Shown here piece after piece: positions 49,500-58,586 of a stretch of 64,000 bases of DNA. The stretch is from Rhodopseudomonas palustris. Lineage in GTDB: Bacteria > Pseudomonadota > Alphaproteobacteria > Rhizobiales > Xanthobacteraceae. Made by a program: the position numbers and the translations under genes. How positions within the stretch are numbered: position 1 is the stretch's first letter; the number at the start of each line of letters is the position of its first letter. The notes under the pieces were generated by a model. It did no database searches and was not told where the DNA came from. It worked only from the letters and a program-made list of their open reading frames with translations. Where the stretch lies: NCBI RefSeq assembly GCF_007005445.1, contig NZ_CP041387.1, positions 2,294,001 to 2,358,000 on the forward strand, read 5' to 3'.

Positions 49500-50189
49500 T
49501 CAATCGTCGCGCAGAATCTCGGACGCCAGTGCCCGTGTCACAGGCCGGCCGAGCCGCAGCGCCATGGTGTCGAGCTTCTCGACCACGCGCCGTGCCGCGA
49601 CGAACGAACGGTCGATCCGGTTGGCCAGATAGCCGACCAGACCGGCGTCGATGCACATCTGCCGGTCGGCGCAGAACTTGACGATCAGGGCACGAAACAG
49701 CGCATCGTCGGGCGGCAGTAGCGAGACCACAGGCACCGCACGCAACCGCGACTTCAGGTCGCGCAACTCCACCGGAAAGGCCGAAGGCGCGAGGCGGCCG
49801 GTGAACAGCACATAGGCTTCGTCTTCGCGGGCCATGTTGATCAGGTGGAACAGCGCTCGTTCGTCGAAGCTGCCCGGGGCAAGGTCTTCGACGACCACCG
49901 CGCCGGTCGCCAGCGCGCCGGGCACCGCCGCCGCATTCAACGCCTGCGCCGCGGTCGACCGCGCTCCGGCGAGCTCGGCCCAGATCGCGGCCAGATGGCT
50001 CTTGCCGCTGCCCTCGGGGCCCACCAGCATCATGATACGGTTGGGCCAGTCCGGCCAACTCTCGATCAAAGAGAGCGCCGCGGTGTTGGCCGAGCCTTCC
50101 AGAAAATCCTCGCGCGACAGGCTTTCGGCGTGCGGCAGATCGAGAGCTAGTTGTCGAGGTTCAACGCGAACTGCCACAGGGCGCTCCAT
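49500..50189 (-). CDS. hdaA: DnaA-related regulator HdaA (regulatory inactivation of DnaA)
   Basis: This 229-residue protein has one AAA+ domain of the DnaA/Hda type: Walker A GPEGSGKSH (57-65), Walker B-like VVVEDLAPG (about 98-106), and sensor II near DRSFVAARRVVEKLD. An N-terminal QLALDLPH motif matches the beta-clamp-binding sequence needed for Hda function. HdaA promotes DnaA-ATP hydrolysis at the clamp to prevent over-initiation. It follows the CDP-alcohol phosphatidyltransferase gene by 31 bp on the same strand. Confidence 0.93.
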   Translation of the reverse strand: MERPVAVRVEPRQLALDLPHAESLSREDFLEGSANTAALSLIESWPDWPNRIMMLVGPEGSGKSHLAAIWAELAGARSTAAQALNAAAVPGALATGAVVVEDLAPGSFDERALFHLINMAREDEAYVLFTGRLAPSAFPVELRDLKSRLRAVPVVSLLPPDDALFRALIVKFCADRQMCIDAGLVGYLANRIDRSFVAARRVVEKLDTMALRLGRPVTRALASEILRDD

Positions 50190-50220
50190 GCCGGCCCGAA
50201 AACGCGGCCGGCCGACGCGG

Positions 50221-50766
50221 TCAACGGCCTGGCTCGATCGTGCTCATGTGCCGCATCCACTCGACGAGATAGAGGGAGACGGAAAGCAAGGTCAAGACGG
50301 TCACCGCCGCCATCAGCAGCAGGTCGTACGGCGCAGGCTCGAAGGCGAAGGCCAGCGCCCCAAGCACCAGGGCGGCGAACGACACCTGGGCGACAGTGTT
50401 CAGCTTGGAAACCATCAGCGGCTTCATCGGGATCGGACGACCGAACACCCAGGAGATCATCACCGCACCGACGATCATGATGTCGCGCGACACCACCAGA
50501 ATGACCAGCCAGCGCGGGATCGCGCCCCAGATCCCGAGCGAGACATAGATCGAGACCAGCAGGGCCTTGTCGGCGAGCGGATCGAGCAGCGCGCCCAGCT
50601 CGCTGGCCATGTTGAACCGCTTGGCCAGGAATCCGTCGACCGCGTCGCTGACGCCGGCCACCACGAACACCGCGAAAGCGATCTCCATTTCATTCGACGC
50701 GATCGCCCAGACCACGACCGGCACCAGCAGAATGCGGCAGAGCGTAATGATGTTCGGAATGCTCAC
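50221..50766 (-). CDS. CDP-alcohol phosphatidyltransferase family membrane enzyme
   Basis: This 181-residue integral membrane protein has about six helices and the CDP-alcohol signature DG-x2-A-(K/R)-x8-G-x3-D-x3-D, seen as DGFLAKR and GALLDPLAD (about 49-70). It makes phospholipids such as phosphatidylglycerol phosphate or cardiolipin from CDP-diacylglycerol; the exact acceptor is not clear, and a separate pgsA may exist elsewhere. GTG 50766 is used because GGGAG lies 6 nt before it; the longer frame adds an unlikely hydrophilic leader. It heads a transcription unit with hdaA and is divergent from purM. Confidence 0.86.
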   Translation of the reverse strand: MSIPNIITLCRILLVPVVVWAIASNEMEIAFAVFVVAGVSDAVDGFLAKRFNMASELGALLDPLADKALLVSIYVSLGIWGAIPRWLVILVVSRDIMIVGAVMISWVFGRPIPMKPLMVSKLNTVAQVSFAALVLGALAFAFEPAPYDLLLMAAVTVLTLLSVSLYLVEWMRHMSTIEPGR

Positions 50767-51029
50767 ACAACGCTCCCGACTTCCGGCCCAAATCCGCCGA
50801 AGAATATCGACTTTCGTCGATGGAGCGGGCTGGTTTTCTACATAGACCATGCTGGGCCCCCTTGCGAGCCATTGCACGCTGGCGGAATCCGACGTAACCA
50901 CCCCAAAACATCGGCCGGGCGCGGACAAGCGGGACTTAGGTCTAGCGTCCTCGCGTTTGGTGGAACGACGGCGGCTTCGCCCTGGCGATGTCGCCCGGGT
51001 GCCGCACAGCTTGAATTGGGAAACCGGGC

Positions 51030-52103
51030 ATGACCGAGCGGAAGCACGGCCTCACCTACGCCGACTCCGGCGTCGACATCGATGCGGGCAACCGGCTGGT
51101 CGATCTGATCAAGCCGATGGTGCGCGCGACCGCTCGCGCCGGCGCGGACTCCGAAATCGGCGGATTCGGCGGACTGTTCGATCTGAAGGCGGCCGGCTTC
51201 AAGGATCCGGTGCTGGTCGCGGCGACCGACGGCGTCGGCACCAAGATCAAGGTGGCGATCGACGCCGGCCTGCACACCGGCATCGGCATCGACCTGGTGG
51301 CGATGTCGGTCAACGACCTCGTCGTGCAGGGCGCCGAGCCGCTGTTCTTTCTCGATTACTTCGCCTGCGGCAAGCTCGATCCGGTCGCGGCCGCTGAGAT
51401 CGTCGCAGGCGTGGCGGAAGCCTGCCGGGAATCCGGTTGTGCGCTGATCGGCGGCGAGACCGCCGAAATGCCGGGCCTCTACAAGGACGGCGACTACGAT
51501 CTCGCCGGCTTTGCGGTCGGAGCCGCCGAACGCGGCACGCTGCTGCCGTCGAAGGACATCGCCGAGGGCGACGTGGTGATCGGACTGGCGTCTTCCGGCG
51601 TCCATTCCAACGGCTTCTCGCTGGTCCGCAAGATCGTCGAGAAATCCGGCCTGCCCTACGACGCGCCGGCGCCGTTTTCGCCGGTGATGACGCTCGGCGG
51701 TGCGCTTCTGGCGCCGACCAAGCTCTATGTGAAGTCGTGCCTGCAGGCGATCCGCGACACCGGCGCGATCAAGGGCCTCGCCCACATCACCGGCGGCGGC
51801 TTCACCGAGAACATCCCGCGGGTGCTGCCGAAGCATCTCGGCGTCGGCATCGACCTGCCGCGGATTCCGGTGCTGCCGGTGTTCAAATGGCTCGCCGAGC
51901 AAGGCGGGATCGCCGAGCTCGAGCTGCTGCGCACCTTCAATTGCGGCATCGGCATGATCGCGATCGTCAAGGCTGACGCGACCGACGAGGTCATCGAACG
52001 CCTGACCGCAAGCGGCGAGAGCGTGCATCTGCTCGGCCAGGTGATTGCCGCCAAGGGCGAGCAGCGGGTGGTCTATGACGGCCACCTCGATCTCGCCCTG
52101 TGA
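51030..52103 (+). CDS. purM: Phosphoribosylformylglycinamidine cyclo-ligase (AIR synthetase)
   Basis: This 357-residue enzyme of purine synthesis closes FGAM to AIR with ATP. PurM features are [17 protein letters not shown] (about 10-26), [30 protein letters not shown] (about 92-110), and [19 protein letters not shown]. Length is normal. purN follows at once (the stop overlaps a possible GTG start), so both are one unit. The 263 bp upstream, shared with the divergent phospholipid gene, should hold promoters. Confidence 0.97.
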   Translation: MTERKHGLTYADSGVDIDAGNRLVDLIKPMVRATARAGADSEIGGFGGLFDLKAAGFKDPVLVAATDGVGTKIKVAIDAGLHTGIGIDLVAMSVNDLVVQGAEPLFFLDYFACGKLDPVAAAEIVAGVAEACRESGCALIGGETAEMPGLYKDGDYDLAGFAVGAAERGTLLPSKDIAEGDVVIGLASSGVHSNGFSLVRKIVEKSGLPYDAPAPFSPVMTLGGALLAPTKLYVKSCLQAIRDTGAIKGLAHITGGGFTENIPRVLPKHLGVGIDLPRIPVLPVFKWLAEQGGIAELELLRTFNCGIGMIAIVKADATDEVIERLTASGESVHLLGQVIAAKGEQRVVYDGHLDLAL

Positions 52104-52111
52104 GTTCCGCG

Positions 52112-52765
52112 ATGAAGCCCCGCGTTGCCATCCTGATTTCCGGACGCGGCTCCAACATGGCCGCGCTGATCGACGCCGCCGCTGAGGACGGGTTTCCAGC
52201 CGAAATCGCTGTGGTGATCTCCAACGTGGCCACCGCTGGCGGTCTTGCGATCGCCGAACGCAGCGGCATCGCCACCGTGGTGATCGAAAGCAAGCCGTTC
52301 GGCAAGGACCGAGCCGGCTTCGAAGCCGTGCTGCAGGCTGAGCTCGACGCACGGGGAATCGAGCTGATCTGCCTCGGCGGCTTCATGCGGCTGTTCACCG
52401 CCGAATTCGCGCAGCGTTGGTACGGCCGGATGCTGAACATCCATCCGTCCTTACTGCCGTCGTTCCCCGGTCTCGATCCGCACGGACAGGCGCTGCGCGC
52501 TGGCGTGAAGATCTCCGGCGCCACCGTGCACTTCGTCACGCCCGACACCGACGCCGGCCCGATCATCGTGCAGGGCGCGGTACCGGTGCAGGACGACGAC
52601 ACGCCGGACACGCTGGCTGCGCGTGTGCTGTCGGTCGAGCATCGCATCTACCCGGAAGCGCTGCGGCTGCTGGCTGAGGGCCTGCTGCGGTTCGACGGCG
52701 ATCTGTGCCGGACGTCGGCCCCCAACGCTCCGGCGCGAACGCTGATCTCGCCCGCGGCAGAGTGA
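52112..52765 (+). CDS. purN: Phosphoribosylglycinamide formyltransferase 1
   Basis: This 217-residue GAR transformylase uses 10-formyl-THF to formylate GAR. Catalytic elements are ISGRGSNMAALI (about 8-19), MLNIHPSLLPSFPGLD (about 109-124, catalytic Asn and His) and HFVTPDTDAGPII with the catalytic Asp. The start may be ATG 52112 or the GTG at 52100 that overlaps the purM stop. It ends before a hairpin and the convergent cold-shock gene. Confidence 0.95.
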   Translation: MKPRVAILISGRGSNMAALIDAAAEDGFPAEIAVVISNVATAGGLAIAERSGIATVVIESKPFGKDRAGFEAVLQAELDARGIELICLGGFMRLFTAEFAQRWYGRMLNIHPSLLPSFPGLDPHGQALRAGVKISGATVHFVTPDTDAGPIIVQGAVPVQDDDTPDTLAARVLSVEHRIYPEALRLLAEGLLRFDGDLCRTSAPNAPARTLISPAAE

Positions 52766-52781
52766 TCGGATACACGAAGTT

Positions 52782-52802
52782 CCCCCGGCTTTCGACCGGG
52801 GG
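52782..52802. terminator. GC hairpin between convergent purN and cold-shock gene
   Basis: CCCCCGG (52782-52788) and CCGGGGG (52796-52802) form a 7-bp perfect stem with a 7-nt loop, midway between the purN stop and the cold-shock gene stop. No U-run follows on either side, so it is an unusual or weak terminator. Confidence 0.5.
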
Positions 52803-52828
52803 CAGTCCGACAACAGCGGCGTTTCAGA

Positions 52829-53032
52829 TTAGGAGATCTTCAGGTTCTCCGCCGACGTGCGCCCACGGTTCTCGACCAGATCGTACTCGATCGCCTGGTT
52901 CTCGTTGAGCGTGCTCAGCCCAGCACGCTCGACCGCTGAAATATGGACGAAAACGTCCTTGTCACCCGTGGTCGGACGGATGAAGCCGTACCCCTTGGTG
53001 GGGTTGAACCATTTGACGGTGCCCTTTTGCAT
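52829..53032 (-). CDS. cspA: Cold-shock domain protein
   Basis: This 67-residue single cold-shock domain has both RNA-binding motifs, RNP1 KGYGFI (13-18) and RNP2 VFVHI (27-31), and the start MQKGTVKWFNPTKG. Such proteins bind single-stranded RNA or DNA, melt secondary structure and can act as antiterminators. GGGAGG lies just upstream of the ATG. The leader contains a hairpin followed by a run of six U's, which suggests control after initiation. It may be constitutive rather than cold-induced; that cannot be told. Confidence 0.96.
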   Translation of the reverse strand: MQKGTVKWFNPTKGYGFIRPTTGDKDVFVHISAVERAGLSTLNENQAIEYDLVENRGRTSAENLKIS

Positions 53033-53055
53033 CGCCTGCCTCCCGATCTAGATAC

Positions 53056-53085
53056 AAAAAAGACGCGGCACGCTGCCCGCGTGCC
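53056..53085 (-). promoter_or_regulatory. Leader hairpin with U-run upstream of cold-shock gene
   Basis: On the minus strand GGCACGC-GGGCA-GCGTGCC forms a perfect 7-bp stem, then five bases and TTTTTT, ending 23 bp before the cold-shock start codon. The ribosome site follows at once. This is the form of an intrinsic terminator or attenuator inside the 5' leader. The rest of the 480-bp gap (53086-53513) shows no gene and no other clear element. Confidence 0.6.
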
Positions 53086-53513
53086 ACGCCACAAACGGCG
53101 AACCCAATGCGTTATCGATTTCCCAGTCGCGAAACATAAAGCCGAGGGGGCCAGATCCGATTGCGCGTCAATTGCAACACGAAATTTGTGGTATAGCAAG
53201 CCTCGCACGATCCAACTGACAGAGATCGCGTAGTACGCAGCGCGACTGATCAGTTCCGAAGCAATCCGCGCTGCAATCTATAGCAAAGCGTAGTTCGGTC
53301 GGCAGACGGCTGCCTGTTTCGACTACAGATGCTCTGCGTCTCTGCTGACAAGATTTGCTGCACCGCCGAACTGTGCCGTTATCGCGGCAAGGATGCGACA
53401 ATTTAGGACACTTTCGAACGTGGCCACCCCCGCCTCTGTCCGGTAAGCTCCCTTCGGGCCGAGAGGACTCGGTTCCAAAGTAGAAACAACACCACCAAGG
53501 AGCCGTTCAGATC

Positions 53514-54287
53514 TTGGCGAACGATCTTCAAGCAAGCTCTCCTGTAGTGAGAAATCGAGTTCTGGCACAACTTGCACCGGACGATTTCGAAGCGCTCAAG
53601 CCTTTGCTCCGGCCCGTCGAGTTTCGTGGGCGTGCCGTGCTGCAGGAAGCCAACCGCCGCGTCGAATGCGTGCACTTCATCGAAGACGGCCTCGTGTCGC
53701 ACCTTTCTGGAACCCGCACCGATTTCGTCGAGACGGCCATGGTCGGCTACTTCGGCTATGTCGGCGTGCCGCTGGTTCTGGGCGCAGAGGTCTCGTCGCA
53801 GCGGTCGGTGGTGTGCATGCCGGGGACTGCGCTCAGGATCGAAGCCGATGATCTGGCCCGGGTGATCGCTGACCGGCCGCAGATCCGCGAAGAGATGCTT
53901 CGCTATGTGCCGGCGCTGATCGCCCAGAATACGCAGAGCGTGCTGTGCGCGGCGAAGCACGAGATCAATCAGCGCCTGGCGCGTTGGCTGCTGTTGGCGA
54001 ACGATCGCATTCAGAGCGACGTGCTGTACATCACGCACGAGCTGCTTGCCGCCAGCATGGGCGTTCGGCGCGCCAGCATCACCAATGCGCTGCTTCAGCT
54101 CGAGGCGGAAGGCGTGGTCGAGAAGCGGCGCGGAGCGGTGCGGATCGTCGATCGCCAAGCGCTGGAGAACCGGACCTGCGACTGCTACCACATCGTCCGT
54201 GAAGCCTACGATCGCACCCGCACCGTGGAGTGCGGCGGCCACAATGGAGCTGATCACAGCCACGGCGTGATTGCCGGGACGGCCTGA
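53514..54287 (+). CDS. Crp/Fnr-family regulator with Cys/His-rich tail
   Basis: This 257-residue protein has an N-terminal cyclic-nucleotide-like sensor domain (residues 15-140) and a C-terminal winged helix (about 150-215; LLAASMGVRRASITNALLQLE is the recognition region). FNR-type N-terminal Fe-S cysteines are absent. The tail after residue 220 has CDCYH (C222, C224, H226) and CGGHNGADHSHG, a cluster that could bind metal or sense redox. TTG 53514 is the only suitable start, with AAGGAG 11 nt upstream. Ligand and targets are unknown. A strong terminator follows. Confidence 0.88.
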   Translation: MANDLQASSPVVRNRVLAQLAPDDFEALKPLLRPVEFRGRAVLQEANRRVECVHFIEDGLVSHLSGTRTDFVETAMVGYFGYVGVPLVLGAEVSSQRSVVCMPGTALRIEADDLARVIADRPQIREEMLRYVPALIAQNTQSVLCAAKHEINQRLARWLLLANDRIQSDVLYITHELLAASMGVRRASITNALLQLEAEGVVEKRRGAVRIVDRQALENRTCDCYHIVREAYDRTRTVECGGHNGADHSHGVIAGTA

Positions 54288-54318
54288 CGGCACCCCTCGT
54301 CTCACGTTCCAAGGATGA

Positions 54319-54346
54319 AGCGAGCCAGCCCGGCTCGCTTTTTTTA
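54319..54346 (+). terminator. Intrinsic terminator after the Crp/Fnr gene
   Basis: AGCGAGCC (54319-54326) pairs with GGCTCGCT (54332-54339) around a 5-nt loop and is followed by a run of seven T's. It ends the plus-strand regulator transcript; the convergent membrane-protein gene stops at 54368. Confidence 0.92.
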
Positions 54347-54367
54347 TCCGGCAACCGCAGACCGCGG

Positions 54368-55189
54368 TCAGGCGCTCTGCGCAGCCGACTGCCGGCTTCG
54401 CCAGATCGATCCCGCAATCAGAACGACGACGGCGCCGGACACCGCGAACAAATGTTCGCCGACGGTGCCGTTGCCGGCGAGGTGCGTGTACATTCCCATC
54501 ATGCCGAACAGCGCATCGAGCTGAGTGCCGATCGGTGCATCGAGCTTGTGCACGAACGGAAGTGCGGCGGCATCGGTGGCGATCACCTGCCCGGCGATCC
54601 AGCCGAGCAGCGCCGCCCCCGCCCACACCAGGACCGGCAGTTTCTCCAGCACCATCAGGATCAGCGCCGCCCCTGCCACGATCAGCGGGACGCTGATCGT
54701 GAGTCCGAGGATCAGCAGGACCACATTGCCGTCAGCAGCCGCTGCAACGGCGATGACGTTGTCGAGGCTCATGATGATGTCGGCCACGACCACGATCTGG
54801 ACCGCGTGCAGCAGATGCGAAGCGGCTCGAACGCTGTCTTCGTCTTCGTTGTCAGGAACCACCAGCTTGGCGGCGATCACCAGCAGCGCCAAGCCGCCGA
54901 CCAGCTTGAGATACGGCCACTCCATCAGGGTGGCGACGATGCCGGTGAAAATGATGCGCAGCATGACGGCGGCGGCGGCACCGAGCACCATGCCCCACAG
55001 CCGATGATGCGGCTTGAGCCCGCGGCAGGCGAGCGCGATCACCAGCGCGTTGTCGCCTGACAACAGCACGTTGATCCAGATGATCTTGCCGACGGAAATC
55101 CAGAATTCGGGCTGCTGAACGTCGCTCTTGAATTGCGCGACGATCGACCAGAAGGTCGCGGGGTCGAAGACGTGCAGCACCCAGTCCAC
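54368..55189 (-). CDS. TerC-family integral membrane protein
   Basis: This 273-residue protein has about seven membrane helices and conserved intramembrane acidic motifs: WINVLLSGDNALVIALACRG (about 38-57) and IVVADIIMSLDNVIAVAAAA (about 132-151). These belong to the TerC/YjbE group, implicated in tellurite resistance and in loading or exporting manganese during protein secretion. The Asp-Asn pairs probably bind metal. Substrate is not known. It stands alone; ndk lies 74 bp upstream on the same strand. Confidence 0.92.
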   Translation of the reverse strand: MDWVLHVFDPATFWSIVAQFKSDVQQPEFWISVGKIIWINVLLSGDNALVIALACRGLKPHHRLWGMVLGAAAAVMLRIIFTGIVATLMEWPYLKLVGGLALLVIAAKLVVPDNEDEDSVRAASHLLHAVQIVVVADIIMSLDNVIAVAAAADGNVVLLILGLTISVPLIVAGAALILMVLEKLPVLVWAGAALLGWIAGQVIATDAAALPFVHKLDAPIGTQLDALFGMMGMYTHLAGNGTVGEHLFAVSGAVVVLIAGSIWRSRQSAAQSA

Positions 55190-55263
55190 GGTCTTTCCCC
55201 GATGTCGCCGGGGTCCCGCGGCCGCCGATGATCAGCGGCCGGGAACGTCCGACGTGGTAATGC

Positions 55264-55686
55264 TTAGCCGACGATTTCGTTGCCGGAGAAGAACTGGGCG
55301 ATTTCGATCTTGGCGGTTTCCGCCGCGTCCGAACCGTGCACCGAGTTCTCGCCGATCGACTTGGCGTGCGCCTTGCGGATGGTGCCGTCAGCCGCCTTCG
55401 ACGGATCGGTCGCGCCCATCACGTCGCGGTACTTGGCGATCGCGCCCTCGCCTTCGAGCACCTGAACCACGACCGGGCCGGAGATCATGAAGTCGACCAG
55501 TTCACCAAAGAACGGGCGTTCCTTGTGCACCGCATAGAAGGTCTCAGCCTGCTCGCGGGTCATGCGGATCCGCTTCTGGGCGACGATCCGCAGACCGGCC
55601 TGTTCGATCAGCGCGTTGATCGCGCCGGTGATGTTGCGCTCGGTCGCATCGGGCTTGAGAATCGAGAAAGTCCGTTCGATCGCCAT
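55264..55686 (-). CDS. ndk: Nucleoside diphosphate kinase
   Basis: This 140-residue enzyme transfers gamma-phosphate among nucleoside di- and triphosphates via phospho-His117, seen in the NSVHGSD motif. It starts [14 protein letters not shown], the family N-terminus, at 55686; the longer open frame upstream is non-coding. Length is standard. It is divergent from the ABC-F gene with 146 bp between. Confidence 0.97.
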   Translation of the reverse strand: MAIERTFSILKPDATERNITGAINALIEQAGLRIVAQKRIRMTREQAETFYAVHKERPFFGELVDFMISGPVVVQVLEGEGAIAKYRDVMGATDPSKAADGTIRKAHAKSIGENSVHGSDAAETAKIEIAQFFSGNEIVG

Positions 55687-55832
55687 GGAATGTCCTTGAA
55701 AGCTAAGGGTGGGAGGAGTTGCCGGGCTTATATCCACGCCGCCGCGCTCCGGCAAGCTGCGGGTCGCGATTCATCGGCCCCCCGCCCACTCGATCCGGTT
55801 GCCTTTGCGGCCCGACCCGGCCAAAACGCGCC

Positions 55833-57710
55833 ATGCTCACGCTTACCGACATTTCGATCCGGCTCGCCGGACGGCTGTTGATCGACCAGAGTTCGGTCCA
55901 GATCGCCCCCGGCGCACGCGTCGGCTTCATCGGCCGTAACGGCGCCGGCAAATCGACCCTGTTCCGCGCCATCCGCGGCGAACTGGCCACCGAGACCGGC
56001 CGCATCACCCTACCGCCGCGCTGGCGGATCGGCAGCCTCGCCCAGGAGGCCCCGAACGGCCCCGAGACGCTTCTGGAGGTGGTGCTGGCCGCCGACGTCG
56101 AGCGGGCGGCGCTGCTGCACGAGGCCGAGACCGCTCAGGACCCGCATCGCATCGCCGACATTCAAACCCGGCTGGTCGACATCGACGCGCACTCGGCCCC
56201 GGCGCGCGCAAGTGCCATTCTCAGCGGCCTCGGCTTTTCCGCGACAGACCAGGCTCGCTCCTGTTCGGAGTTCTCCGGCGGCTGGCGGATGCGGGTGGCG
56301 CTGGCCGCGACGCTGTTCGCCGCGCCCGACCTGTTGCTGCTCGACGAGCCGACCAACTATCTCGACCTCGAAGGCACAATGTGGCTCGAGGACCATCTCG
56401 CGAACTATCCGCGCACGGTGATCGTGATCAGCCACGATCGCGATCTGCTCGATACGTCGGTCAATGAGATCCTGCATCTCGACCGCGGCCGGCTGGTTCA
56501 CTTCCGCGGAAGTTACTCGGCCTACGCGGAATTCCGCGCCAACAAACTCGCGCTGGACGCGAAAAACGCCAAGCGTGACGAGGCGCGGCGCAAGCATCTT
56601 CAGGACTTCGTCGATCGCTTCAAGGCCAAGGCAACCAAGGCACGGCAGGCGCAATCGCGCGTCAAGATGCTGGAGAAGATGAAGCCGATCGCGCCGCTGG
56701 TGGCGGACGACACTCCGGAGATCAACTTTCCCGCCCCTGAGAAAACGTTGTCGCCGCCGATCATCGCGGTCGACAACGTCGCGGTCGGCTACGACCCGAA
56801 ACATCCGGTGCTGCGCCACGTCACGCTGCGGATCGATCCCGACGACCGGATCGCGCTGCTCGGTGCCAACGGCAACGGCAAGTCGACGCTGGTCAAGCTG
56901 CTGGCGAACCGGCTGGCGCCGTTCTCGGGATCGGTGACGCGCGCGGACAAACTATCGATCGCGTATTTCGCGCAGCACCAGCTCGACGAATTGAACGAGG
57001 ACGGCTCGACCTACGATCACGTCCGCAAGCTGATGCCGGACGCGCCCGAGAGCAAGATCCGGGCGCGCGCCGGCGCCATGGGATTCTCCGGCAAGGCGGC
57101 CGACACCCTGGTCAAGAGCCTGTCGGGCGGCGAGAAGGCGCGGCTGCTGCTCGGGCTCGCGACCTTCTACGGCCCGAACATGATCATCCTCGACGAGCCG
57201 ACCAACCACCTCGACATCGACAGCCGCGCGGCGCTGGCGGAGGCGATCAACGACTTCCCCGGCGCGGTGATCATGGTGTCGCACGACCGCTATCTGATCG
57301 ACGCCTGTGCGGACCGGTTGTGGGTAGTGGCCGATCACAAGGTGAAGCAGTTCGACGGCGACCTCGACGAATATCGTCGCGCCGTGCTGTCGTCCCGCGG
57401 GGCGCGAAACACGTCTTCCGATACCAAGGACCGCAGGGTTGACGACGGCAGCGCCAAGGCTTCGGAGCCGAAACCGAAGAAGACGGCGCCGCTGAAACAG
57501 CAGATCGCCGAGGCCGAAGCCGAAATCGACCGGATCACCGCGATCATCGAGAAGATCGATGCGGCGCTGGCGATTCCCGACCTCTTTACCCGCGATCCGA
57601 AACAAGCGGCGCAGCTCGGCACAGCGCGCGCCAATGCGCAGGCCGCACTACAGGCCGCAGAAGAGAAATGGCTGGAAGCGAGCGCGGCGCAGGACGCCGC
57701 GCAAAGCTGA
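55833..57710 (+). CDS. ABC-F family ATPase (YheS/Uup-like, ribosome-associated)
   Basis: This 625-residue soluble protein has two ABC domains without membrane parts. Walker A motifs are GRNGAGKST (about 34-42) and GANGNGKST (about 343-351); signatures are FSGGWRMR (about 150) and LSGGEKAR (about 431). Between them lies the charged linker (P-site tRNA interaction motif region) with KARQAQSRVKMLEKMK. The C-terminus is a coiled coil (about 550-625). ABC-F proteins act on stalled ribosomes or give antibiotic protection; the exact type (YheS versus Uup) is not settled. Confidence 0.93.
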   Translation: MLTLTDISIRLAGRLLIDQSSVQIAPGARVGFIGRNGAGKSTLFRAIRGELATETGRITLPPRWRIGSLAQEAPNGPETLLEVVLAADVERAALLHEAETAQDPHRIADIQTRLVDIDAHSAPARASAILSGLGFSATDQARSCSEFSGGWRMRVALAATLFAAPDLLLLDEPTNYLDLEGTMWLEDHLANYPRTVIVISHDRDLLDTSVNEILHLDRGRLVHFRGSYSAYAEFRANKLALDAKNAKRDEARRKHLQDFVDRFKAKATKARQAQSRVKMLEKMKPIAPLVADDTPEINFPAPEKTLSPPIIAVDNVAVGYDPKHPVLRHVTLRIDPDDRIALLGANGNGKSTLVKLLANRLAPFSGSVTRADKLSIAYFAQHQLDELNEDGSTYDHVRKLMPDAPESKIRARAGAMGFSGKAADTLVKSLSGGEKARLLLGLATFYGPNMIILDEPTNHLDIDSRAALAEAINDFPGAVIMVSHDRYLIDACADRLWVVADHKVKQFDGDLDEYRRAVLSSRGARNTSSDTKDRRVDDGSAKASEPKPKKTAPLKQQIAEAEAEIDRITAIIEKIDAALAIPDLFTRDPKQAAQLGTARANAQAALQAAEEKWLEASAAQDAAQS

Positions 57711-57773
57711 ACGCCGCTACAGCATTTCTATTCTGAATAGAATCGACACCGCGCTTCGGAGTGCTCACAACAG

Positions 57774-57899
57774 GCACAACCTCATGGTGAGGAGGCGCAA
57801 AGCGCCGTCTCGAACCATGTGACGCAGGGGATGCGTTGCGCCATCCTTCGAGACGCCCGGCTTCGCCGGGCTCCTCAGGATGAGGACTCAGTGCCTTCG
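57774..57899. repeat. 126-bp dispersed palindromic repeat, copy 2
   Basis: This is the second copy of the element at 4663-4788, same orientation, no gaps, five mismatches. A degenerate AGCATTTCTATTCTGAATAG segment precedes it, as is frequent next to such repeats. It lies between the ABC-F gene and the convergent lipoprotein gene. Confidence 0.85.
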
Positions 57900-57936
57900 G
57901 AAAGGTCGGATCGCTTCAATCAATCGATGAAGCGCT

Positions 57937-58518
57937 CTAACCCGATTGAGCGCTGCGGCGCTTGCCTCGCGCCGGCCTGCGCTCCGGCGCAGCCTCCTGA
58001 ACGCGCTCGATCGAGGTCAACCGGCCTGCAGTGAAGGCGTAGATGCCGGGACGAGGGCCGCGGTTGTAGGTCAGAACAGTCGAACGGTCGCCGCGCTCGT
58101 TGGTCGAAAGGCTCACGTGATCCGGCGCCCCAAGGCCTCGCGCGACGTCGCATTCGGTGTGGCCGAGGGCGACCGTTCCGCCCTGGGAAAGAGGCGTAAC
58201 CTGACCGTCCTGCGGTGCATTGGGGTCACCCGGCGCGGGCGCCATACCGGGGCAGCGGCCATCGGCGCTGACGAGATCGTCCGGGGTGATCGGCTTGTCC
58301 GGCGTGAGAGGCGGCGTCTCGATCGAGATGTTCTTGATGAACACTCGGCCCGGCTTCGAGAACCACTCGGCATCGCGCGATAGAAATTCCGGCGTGCCGG
58401 AACAGCCTGCGAGCAAGGGCCCCGCGACCGCGAGCGTGACGAACAACGGCCGAAAGGAAAACTTCTGATACACGGTCGAACGCGCCCCAATAGACATCTT
58501 AAGCACTTGTCCAATCAT
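57937..58518 (-). CDS. Outer-membrane or periplasmic lipoprotein of unknown function
   Basis: This protein of about 193 residues has a lipoprotein signal with lipobox LLAGC (Cys near residue 38). The mature part has a Pro/Thr/Asp-rich stretch (ETPPLTPDKPITPDDLVSAD) and a C-terminal domain with GHTECDVARGLGAPDHVSLS, similar in style to BamE/SmpA-like lipoprotein folds but not clearly one of them. The C-terminus is basic. MIGQ (58518) or MSIG (58497) may be the start. holC lies 68 bp upstream on the same strand. Confidence 0.78.
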   Translation of the reverse strand: MIGQVLKMSIGARSTVYQKFSFRPLFVTLAVAGPLLAGCSGTPEFLSRDAEWFSKPGRVFIKNISIETPPLTPDKPITPDDLVSADGRCPGMAPAPGDPNAPQDGQVTPLSQGGTVALGHTECDVARGLGAPDHVSLSTNERGDRSTVLTYNRGPRPGIYAFTAGRLTSIERVQEAAPERRPARGKRRSAQSG

Positions 58519-58586
58519 CGATTTACGGCACCACCGTGACGACCTCACCGCAACCTCGGGCGGCGGCGTCGGCATCCCGCCCTCGC

